Shown here in pieces: positions 1 to 5,812 of a stretch of DNA of 5,812 nt. Made by a program: the position numbers and the translations under genes. Under the pieces are notes generated by a model, which was not told the origin of the DNA, searched no databases, and saw only the letters and a list, made by a program, of their open reading frames with translations. Source of the stretch: an uncultured Saprospirales bacterium (GTDB lineage: Bacteria; Bacteroidota; Bacteroidia; Chitinophagales; Saprospiraceae); NCBI GenBank assembly GCA_937926355.1, contig CALAZP010000263.1:1-5812 (forward strand), written 5' to 3'. Numbering within the stretch: position 1 is the stretch's first letter; every line of letters starts with the position of its first letter.

Positions 1-883
1 ATACTTCTCCTTGTCCTGCATTCCATCCGCCTGATCCATCGTTAACAGAATATTGGATAGTATAAACCGCTTCAATTCCATTTCTATTGGCTGCATCAAA
101 AATATCTCCATAGTTGGTCTCCAATCCAATTGGTGACCCATCAGGAGCAGTACCATTGTCAACAACCCACTGAAGATTGGTTCTAGCAGCAGCGAAATCT
201 TTCTTCATTTGCATTTGAGCCTTAGCTAATAAAACCCTTGCAACTGTTCCGTTAAATCGACCTACTTGTCCCATATTATTGGGTAGTGAAACACCAGCCT
301 CTAAATCAGCAATAATTCTATCTGCTACATCTTCACTATTGGTAACTTCACCTAAGTCAGTATTCTCATCGATATAAGGAATTTTATTCCACATTCTCCA
401 AGCCTCGAAATGAAAATGACCTCTTAATGTTCTCGCTTGAGCTCTATATGAAGCCGCATTATCAGCGCTAATAGTACCTCTTTCTTCTGCTAAAGCAATA
501 ACTCGAATTACTTCGTTAGTTCTTGCTATGGCATCGAAAGCTGAACGCCATTTGGCATTCAAATAAGGGTTAGTAGCCGTTTCTGTGAAAGTTTGAATAG
601 GATTGATATCCGGCTGGTCACCGGCATCAGTTCCCTTATTGGCTACCATTCCTCGGATACTTCCAAATACCCAATTGGAGGAAGCTGCCTCCCATCCTGC
701 AATATTATTGGATGTACCGTCTAGGAGGGCATAACATCCAATTAAAAGACTATTTACCCCGTCTCCGGTAGCCAAAATACTTTGATCCAAAGAACCGTTA
801 GGTGTCACTTCCAAGAAATCTTCCGTACAGGAGAAAGGAAGCGCCAGGACCAAACTCAGTATCAAAATCTTAATTTTGTCCAT
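1..883 (-). CDS. SusD/RagB-family nutrient-binding outer-membrane lipoprotein (3' end missing)
   Basis: This is the surface lipoprotein partner of the SusC-type receptor encoded just upstream; in the family it caps the receptor barrel and captures ligand outside the cell. It is partial: 294 residues are readable from the ATG at 883-881, with no stop before the window edge. Family members are usually about 450-600 residues, so roughly the N-terminal half to two thirds is present. Residues 1-19 are a lipoprotein signal peptide (Lys3 and Lys5, then a hydrophobic stretch) ending in a lipobox LPFSC with the lipidated Cys at 19. The next residues, TEDFLEVTP, place acidic Glu21-Asp22 close to the Cys, as expected for Bacteroidota surface-exposed lipoproteins. 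Typical SusD helices follow: a W..AFDAIARTNEVI segment (residues 112-126) and a TPR-like stretch with RGHFHFEAWRMWNKIPY (154-170). A second helical repeat spans about 212-242. No frame disruption is seen. The substrate cannot be deduced from this part. Confidence 0.93.
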   Translation of the reverse strand, partial: MDKIKILILSLVLALPFSCTEDFLEVTPNGSLDQSILATGDGVNSLLIGCYALLDGTSNNIAGWEAASSNWVFGSIRGMVANKGTDAGDQPDINPIQTFTETATNPYLNAKWRSAFDAIARTNEVIRVIALAEERGTISADNAASYRAQARTLRGHFHFEAWRMWNKIPYIDENTDLGEVTNSEDVADRIIADLEAGVSLPNNMGQVGRFNGTVARVLLAKAQMQMKKDFAAARTNLQWVVDNGTAPDGSPIGLETNYGDIFDAANRNGIEAVYTIQYSVNDGSGGWNAGQGEV

Positions 884-907
884 TTTTTTTAGTTTTTATG
901 TTATTAA
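884..907 (-). promoter_or_regulatory. A-rich translation initiation region between susC- and susD-like genes
   Basis: The 24 bp between the receptor stop codon (TAA at 910-908) and the lipoprotein ATG (883) read, in coding direction, as an A/T-only stretch apart from two C residues. It ends in seven A residues directly before the ATG. There is no Shine-Dalgarno-like GGAGG. Bacteroidota ribosomes commonly initiate on A-rich, unstructured leaders, so this fits a normal start. The short gap without a terminator supports co-transcription with the receptor gene. That the two genes share one mRNA is inferred from spacing and family habit. Confidence 0.45.
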
Positions 908-3900
908 TTAGAATCCCATTCTAAGACCAAACAAATATTGTTTGACCAGAGGATAGTTTCCTTCATCTACACCAAAAGAAGTGTCTCCACCATTATTAAG
1001 GTCTGGATCCAATCCAGTGTAGTCAGTTAAAGTCAACAAATTGATTCCTTGTACGTACACACTTAGATTAGATATTCCAATCGGCTGCAACACATTTGAT
1101 GGAATGGTATAGGCCAATTGTAAATTTCTCAGGCGTAAAAAAGAACCATCCTCTACGTAGTAACTCGTAGATTGAGTATTTGTTGAAAAGTTAGATTTAT
1201 TTGATGCCTTTGGCACAGTTGCACCAGGATTATTAGGTGTCCAACTGTTGTTTAACAAATCATTACTCTTCTGACCTTGGAATGATGGCCAAAAATCAAC
1301 CCACCATTTGTTATAATTGAAAATTTCATTTCCTTGCGAGCCAAAGAAGAAAGCTGTCAAGTTGAAATTCTTATAATTTAAGCCCAAGTTCAAGCCATAA
1401 GTAAAGTCAGGGTTAGGATTACCGATAAACGTTCTATCATCTGGCGTAATTTCTCCGTTACCATCTATGTCAGCATATCTGAAGAATCCAGGTTCAGCTC
1501 CTGCTTGAGTAGGCGCAGCATCGACCTCCGCTTGATTTTGGAATAGTCCAACTACTTCATAACCAAAGAATTCAGAAATGGATCTTCCCACTTCGTTTCT
1601 GTTGAATGCACCAATTCTAGAACCACCAGCAGCAAAGAAATCAATACCATCGGCATATTTCACGATTTCATTTTTATAGGTGGTAAAAGTCAAAGTTGCA
1701 TCTAAACTCAAATCACTGGTTAAATCAGTTCTGTAATCTAACTGAAGATCTAATCCAGTATTCTTCATGTCTCCAATATTCAGTGCAGGAGCAGAAGCCG
1801 CTCCGTATATAGCTGGAAGTGGAACAGTAACTAAAAGATCTTGAGCATCTTTTCTATACCAGTCAAAGGAGATCTGCATTTTTGAATCAAAAAGAGCTGC
1901 ATCAAATCCAATATTGGTGGTTATCTGTGTTTCCCATTTAGAATCAGCATTTCCAATTCTGGTTGGTCTAAATCCTTGAAGAGAGGAAGTAGCAGAACCA
2001 TTCAAATCATAGAAAGAAGAACCAGGAGATCCACCGAATAAGCTAAACTGGTTAGCTGGGTTAACAGGTAATTGGTTACCCATTGTTCCATATCCCCCTC
2101 TGATTTTTAAATCAGAAAGAAAATCGGAATTGTCAGCTAAGAAATCGCTCACTCTAATACCAGCTGAAACTGATGGGAATACACCGTATCTAAATTCAGA
2201 ACCAAATCGAGATGATCCATCTCTTCTTACAGTTCCAGAAAGATAATATCTGTTATTGAAAGAGTAGTCAGCTCTAGCAAATGTTGATACTAAAGTCGTC
2301 GGAGTATTAAAATTAGAATTCGCTCCAGTAATTTGCGAACCATTATCTACGGTTCTAAATGCATAGTCAGTAGAGAAATATCCTGCTCTAGAAGCGCCAA
2401 CTCCTCTGCTGATTCCATATTTGACGGACTCGTAACCAGCCACCGCTTTAATAGAGTGCATTCCAAAGGTCTTATCGAAAGATAATGTATTGGTCCAAAC
2501 CCAATCAGCATTGAAATAACCCACCTCATTATAAGAGGAAGTAGCTACATTTTCCGCACTCTCATAGGTAGCATTGGTCCAATTGGTATTATAACCAGAC
2601 TGGTAAGTACCACCAAAAGTGGAGCGGAAATTCAAACCTTCCATCAACTGAACATCAATAAAGGCAGAACCTAAAACACGTAGATCTTGCTGTCTATCAT
2701 CAGCATTTCTAGTTTGCTGTGCCAACATATTGTCTCCGTTACCTAATCTTGGTGCCAAACCTGTTCCACCGTATTCCCCTGGTTGGAAAGTTCTTCCAAT
2801 CCCTTGCACAGGAGATTCTATAATAGCAGGAATAATAGGCTGGGTTCTGTAAACACCCATTGCAAAAGCACCACCTTCACTTCCATTACCCGCAATACCG
2901 TTACCCGATCTTCCCGTTACAGTTAAGTTTTCACCAAGTGTGATCTTTCCATTAGCAATCTTGAAAGTAGAGTTTAACCTAGCAGAGTATCTCTTGGCGA
3001 AGTTTTCAATAACAATACCTTCTTGGTTGAAGTAGTTCAAGCCCGCATAAAAGGTAGCGTTCTCATTACCACCTGAAAAAGACAAGTCGTGATTCATAAT
3101 CATTGCCTGTCTGGTCAACACATCATACCAATCGGTATTGGCTGCCCAAGAGGGTAAAGAGGGTCTTGCACTAGAGGAAGGACCATAGACAGGGTGGGTC
3201 TCACTAGTACCGTCGTTGCCATAAACCAACCACTGCAAATCAGCATATCCCTGGGTATTCAGCAAGTTTTCCGGACCATTACCAGGATCCTGAACTCCGA
3301 CAAACGCATCATAACTCACCTTTACACCAGAATTGGTTCCTTGCTTAGTAGTAATTAAAATTACCCCGTTAGAGGCTCTTGATCCATAGATAGAAGCTGC
3401 TCCAGCATCCTTTAATACGGAAATGTTCTCAATATCATTGGGGTTAAGCGTAGATATATCCTGAGTAGGAACTCCATCTACGACGTATAGTGGATCATTC
3501 GCACCAGAAAAAGAGGCGAATCCTCTAATACGTACCTTAGCCGGTTGACCAGGGCGACCATCACCGCTGATGGTAACTCCTGAAACTCGACCCTGTAATT
3601 GAGAAGTAATGTTACTACTTGGAATCGTTTTTAACTCCTCAGCATCAACCACCCCTACTGCACCAGTAAGGTCCTTTTTTTGTTGTGCGGAGTATCCAAC
3701 TACCACCACCTCAGAAAGAATTTCACTCGCTTCAGACATGGTAATGTCAATGGTAGAATTAGCCCCAACAGGCACCTCAATTTGAGTATATCCTGTATAA
3801 GAAACTACCAAAACATCCCCGTCGGAAGCCTCAATTTGATAAGTACCATCAAAATCAGTAACGGTACCTACGCTAGTTCCCTTTACTAAAACGGTTGCCC

Positions 3901-4024
3901 CCAGTAAGGGTTCCCCATCCGAAGCAGATGTCACCGTACCACTAATAGTACGCTGAGCATTCGCCTGGACAAAACCCATGGTCAGCAAACAGGGAATAAT
4001 TAAATTGTACAAAAGTCGCTTCAT
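908..4024 (-). CDS. SusC/RagA-family TonB-linked outer-membrane receptor
   Basis: This is a complete 1038-residue receptor of the SusC/RagA family, within the usual 950-1100 range. It forms an outer-membrane barrel that imports ligand captured by its SusD partner, powered by TonB-ExbBD. Residues 1-23 are a Sec signal peptide with likely cleavage after ANA. Residues 26-96 are a carboxypeptidase-regulatory-like (CarboxypepD_reg-like) beta domain (ISGTVTSASDGEPLLGATV, then GTVTDFDGTYQI). The TonB-box-like segment SEVVVVGYSAQQKKDLTGAV spans about 104-123. The plug domain (about 115-228) carries two SusC signatures, RIRGFASFSGANDPLYVVDG at 165-184 and LKDAGAASIYGSRASNGVIL at 204-223. The rest is barrel, with a DIDGNGEITPDD Asp/Asn-rich loop (852-863), the YVEDGSFLRLRNLQLAYTIP motif (956-975), YTGLDPD (1002-1008) and a C-terminal Phe. 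There is no N-terminal STN domain, so FecR/ECF-sigma signalling through this receptor is not expected. The ATG at 4024 is supported by the signal peptide. The substrate is not determinable here. Confidence 0.97.
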   Translation of the reverse strand: MKRLLYNLIIPCLLTMGFVQANAQRTISGTVTSASDGEPLLGATVLVKGTSVGTVTDFDGTYQIEASDGDVLVVSYTGYTQIEVPVGANSTIDITMSEASEILSEVVVVGYSAQQKKDLTGAVGVVDAEELKTIPSSNITSQLQGRVSGVTISGDGRPGQPAKVRIRGFASFSGANDPLYVVDGVPTQDISTLNPNDIENISVLKDAGAASIYGSRASNGVILITTKQGTNSGVKVSYDAFVGVQDPGNGPENLLNTQGYADLQWLVYGNDGTSETHPVYGPSSSARPSLPSWAANTDWYDVLTRQAMIMNHDLSFSGGNENATFYAGLNYFNQEGIVIENFAKRYSARLNSTFKIANGKITLGENLTVTGRSGNGIAGNGSEGGAFAMGVYRTQPIIPAIIESPVQGIGRTFQPGEYGGTGLAPRLGNGDNMLAQQTRNADDRQQDLRVLGSAFIDVQLMEGLNFRSTFGGTYQSGYNTNWTNATYESAENVATSSYNEVGYFNADWVWTNTLSFDKTFGMHSIKAVAGYESVKYGISRGVGASRAGYFSTDYAFRTVDNGSQITGANSNFNTPTTLVSTFARADYSFNNRYYLSGTVRRDGSSRFGSEFRYGVFPSVSAGIRVSDFLADNSDFLSDLKIRGGYGTMGNQLPVNPANQFSLFGGSPGSSFYDLNGSATSSLQGFRPTRIGNADSKWETQITTNIGFDAALFDSKMQISFDWYRKDAQDLLVTVPLPAIYGAASAPALNIGDMKNTGLDLQLDYRTDLTSDLSLDATLTFTTYKNEIVKYADGIDFFAAGGSRIGAFNRNEVGRSISEFFGYEVVGLFQNQAEVDAAPTQAGAEPGFFRYADIDGNGEITPDDRTFIGNPNPDFTYGLNLGLNYKNFNLTAFFFGSQGNEIFNYNKWWVDFWPSFQGQKSNDLLNNSWTPNNPGATVPKASNKSNFSTNTQSTSYYVEDGSFLRLRNLQLAYTIPSNVLQPIGISNLSVYVQGINLLTLTDYTGLDPDLNNGGDTSFGVDEGNYPLVKQYLFGLRMGF

Positions 4025-4073
4025 GCTTAAAACTTTTTTGGTTAACTACAAAAACAATAAACTAAGAACAAGC

Positions 4074-4090
4074 CTAAAATTTAATTTTAG
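4074..4090. repeat. 17-bp AT-rich palindrome in the susC-like leader
   Basis: The sequence reads CTAAAATT, a central T, then AATTTTAG: two perfect 8-bp arms around one base. It lies 50-66 bp upstream of the receptor ATG, between the candidate promoter and the start codon. The symmetry could mark an operator for a dimeric regulator. With a one-base centre, the RNA could only form a weaker hairpin that opens several inner pairs. In a region this AT-rich, chance symmetry is a real possibility. The palindrome is seen directly; any function is inferred. Confidence 0.35.
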
Positions 4091-4110
4091 ACCTAACAAA
4101 TTAACGAAGT

Positions 4111-4143
4111 CAAAATAAAATAAAATTTTGCTTATTTCAAAAA
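4111..4143 (-). promoter_or_regulatory. Candidate Bacteroidota-type promoter for the susC-susD-like unit
   Basis: In coding direction, TTTTTG (4143-4138) is followed after 19 bp by TTATTTTG (4118-4111). The Bacteroidota housekeeping promoter has TTTG or TTG near -33 and TAnnTTTG near -7, about 19-21 bp apart. The match is complete at -33 and seven of eight at -7, with T instead of A at the second base. Transcription would begin near 4104, giving an untranslated leader of about 80 nt that contains the 4074-4090 palindrome. An exact -7 match, TATTTTTG, exists at 4145-4138, but it lacks a -33 element at the right distance. AT-rich sequence gives such matches by chance, hence the low confidence. 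Confidence 0.3.
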
Positions 4144-4206
4144 TACATCGAAATAAAAATGCGACTATAAAGTTAGGACAAACAAAAAGGTGAAAACAGG
4201 AATAAA

Positions 4207-5625
4207 TTACCACGAAATAGTGTCAACTATACAATAAGTTGCTTCTGGGAGATGGAAATAATAACCATCAACGGATTCAATGGGAGAGGCATGATTAAAC
4301 TGCAGAAAACCATTCGTTTTTAAATAGGAAGCATCGGCTGGACTATCTACATTAGCATAAAAAGTATAACATTGCTCTCGACCATTTAAGGCCGATAACA
4401 ATAAAGCTTCATGCGGTAATTCATAGGGATACCACATTTTCTTCCAATCGAATTGAGCGTTACTAATGATCCACTTCTTTTGCTCACAATCCTCATTTAA
4501 TTGTGCGGTTTGCTCAATATTATCCAGTCTTTGTTTAAAAAATTTACGCTTATCCAACATTTGAAAACCACTAAAAAATAGTAAACCTACTGCTGTCAAG
4601 AGCAATATTTTTTTGCCGCCTACGGCAAAAGAAACATCAGTCATCAATAAATAAATAGGAAGGGCTAATAGGGGCCCCAACAATGCTAAATACCCATCCA
4701 CCATAATTAAAATATGGTCTTTGAGATAACTATACACCATAGCATTAATACCTAACCAAACGAAGACACCCAAAATCAAGAGAAGAGTCACCCCATATAA
4801 CTTCCGGTATATCAACAGCCCCATTAAAAGGAAGAAAACCAAAAGTATAGGAAGGTATTCCTCTAAAAGATAATTTTTAAGAATATCAGCTATAGTATAA
4901 TTCGAAAAATTTAGTATTAGGTCTTTTATTAAATCAGCCTCCTGTAATACTGCTAATTTACCTGCTTCATAATCATCAGATTGCACCCCGATATATTTCA
5001 ATAGAAAAATAAATCCAAGTAAAACGGGCCAGATCCAATTTTGAAAATCATAATAAGCTTTACGAGCAATAAAAAGGGATAAAAGTGCTATTCCTAAAGG
5101 AAATAATACGGCAAGATGGCTTCCTAAAATTCCTATACCAAACAAGATAAAAATGCATACATCTATTGGTTTGATTCTTTTGACTTTCCAAAAATGATCA
5201 ACAAGGATGATTAAAGCTCCGGATAGGCAAAGGGCAAAGGTGATTTCAGAGATAGCTGCAAAAAATTTATATCTCATAGTCAGAACTAAGGAGAGTAATA
5301 AAAACATCCCACCAAATATATTTTTATAATAATGGACCAAAAGGATATAAATCGCGTAAAACCAGATATAAAATGAAGCAGAAAAAAGAGATAAGGTAAA
5401 AGCCAATGGCCATTGATGTTTTAGACCCGTCAGCAACACCCATTGAGTCAAATAGCTAATAAATCTATTGTGCTTGATAAAATATTCCGCATAGTTTAGT
5501 ACGTGAAAGGTATAATAAGCGGTATCGAATGCAAAGAGTCTTTCTTTAAAAAGAATAAAGGCGGCACTAATTAGACCGATAAAAAAGAGGTGGCCTGTGT
5601 ATAAGGATATTTTCTCGTAATTCAC
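4207..5625 (-). CDS. Polytopic membrane protein of unknown function, GT-C glycosyltransferase-like in shape
   Basis: I do not recognise a named family for this 472-residue inner-membrane protein. About ten hydrophobic segments are visible, near residues 11-26, 75-98, 102-117, 125-142, 155-174, 175-187, 197-212, 258-273, 279-297, 306-328 and 338-356. A soluble tail of roughly 115 residues follows (357-472), with Cys380, Cys419 and Cys465. After the first membrane segment comes FAFDTAYYTF (31-40) and then an amphipathic stretch (43-68). An acidic residue in the first large extracytoplasmic loop, many helices and a soluble C-terminal domain together resemble lipid-linked-sugar glycosyltransferases of the GT-C type. 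That assignment is an inference from shape only. An O-antigen or polysaccharide-related membrane protein is an alternative. The start is GTG at 5625-5623: an in-frame TAA lies 12 nt before it at 5637-5635, and the next in-frame Met is residue 107. It is on the same strand as the receptor gene, 182 bp upstream, with no clear terminator between them. Confidence 0.85.
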   Translation of the reverse strand: MNYEKISLYTGHLFFIGLISAAFILFKERLFAFDTAYYTFHVLNYAEYFIKHNRFISYLTQWVLLTGLKHQWPLAFTLSLFSASFYIWFYAIYILLVHYYKNIFGGMFLLLSLVLTMRYKFFAAISEITFALCLSGALIILVDHFWKVKRIKPIDVCIFILFGIGILGSHLAVLFPLGIALLSLFIARKAYYDFQNWIWPVLLGFIFLLKYIGVQSDDYEAGKLAVLQEADLIKDLILNFSNYTIADILKNYLLEEYLPILLVFFLLMGLLIYRKLYGVTLLLILGVFVWLGINAMVYSYLKDHILIMVDGYLALLGPLLALPIYLLMTDVSFAVGGKKILLLTAVGLLFFSGFQMLDKRKFFKQRLDNIEQTAQLNEDCEQKKWIISNAQFDWKKMWYPYELPHEALLLSALNGREQCYTFYANVDSPADASYLKTNGFLQFNHASPIESVDGYYFHLPEATYCIVDTISW

Positions 5626-5812
5626 CAGATGAAATTAAACAAATACGAGGAAATAAAGTCAATCGTATCACTCTACTTCAATATACTTTTATTTATCTAC
5701 AAGAATGGCCATGTTAAACTATCCTTTAAAATAGGATTACCCGACTATAACGGAATGTAATTGATAAACAAATTGCTAACGTCCAATATTTCATTTCCAT
5801 TAACTTTCTTTT

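Noticed and set aside
852..883. Possible cytoplasmic or periplasmic soluble fate for the SusD-like protein
   Set aside because: A clear lipobox with Cys19 followed by acidic residues, together with the SusC partner, argues for a surface lipoprotein instead.
2347..2529. Open frame of 60 codons on the minus strand inside the receptor gene
   Set aside because: It lies wholly within the well-supported SusC-type gene in another frame, and its peptide shows no recognisable domain; it is a shadow of that gene.
3680..3889. Open frame of 69 codons on the plus strand, antisense to the N-terminal part of the receptor
   Set aside because: It is antisense to the conserved TonB-box and CarboxypepD_reg-like region. 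The peptide is of low plausibility and no independent start signal is seen.
4092..4177. Distant inverted hexamers CCTAAC (4092-4097) and GTTAGG (4172-4177) in the leader
   Set aside because: Six-base arms separated by 74 bases with no extension are expected by chance, so I did not call them an operator pair or a hairpin.
5721..5737. Short inverted repeat ATCCT / AGGAT with a 7-base loop, possible terminator
   Set aside because: The arms are only 5 bp and no T-run follows in either direction, so it does not meet the form of an intrinsic terminator.
5726..5800. 24-codon minus-strand frame (ATG to TAA) upstream of the membrane-protein gene
   Set aside because: It is too short to separate from chance, has no ribosome-binding signal or recognisable feature beyond a mildly hydrophobic middle, and the window ends just upstream.

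Overview
The window is from a low-GC member of the Bacteroidota. The main evidence is an adjacent SusC-type TonB-dependent receptor and SusD-type lipoprotein, a pairing essentially limited to this phylum. AT-rich leaders with no Shine-Dalgarno sequence fit as well. The style of the receptor suggests Cytophagia, Saprospiria or a similar marine or environmental lineage, but genus cannot be read from this sequence. All supported genes lie on the minus strand, so transcription runs from the right end of the window to the left.

Layout in transcription order: positions 5626-5812 hold no supported gene and are the upstream region of the first gene. Positions 5625-4207 encode a 472-residue polytopic membrane protein of unknown function that starts with GTG and has a soluble tail. 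Its overall shape recalls GT-C type glycosyltransferases, but this is not proven. Positions 4206-4025 are a very AT-rich 182-bp leader with a candidate Bacteroidota-type promoter and a near-perfect palindrome. Positions 4024-908 encode a complete 1038-residue SusC/RagA-type outer-membrane receptor. After a 24-bp gap, positions 883-1 hold the first 294 residues of the SusD/RagB-type surface lipoprotein, which runs off the left edge.

The receptor and lipoprotein almost certainly form one transcription unit and one outer-membrane complex. SusD acts as a lid that captures a ligand (glycan, peptide or other oligomer), and SusC imports it using TonB-ExbBD energy. No glycoside hydrolase, protease, sulfatase, sigma/anti-sigma pair or hybrid two-component regulator lies in the window, so the substrate cannot be assigned. 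The membrane protein is on the same strand, but a 182-bp gap and a likely separate promoter give no strong reason to place it in the same pathway. I see no CRISPR array, tRNA, rRNA, insertion sequence or clear intrinsic terminator. The window looks mostly like ordinary nutrient-uptake content; the least explained item is the membrane protein.
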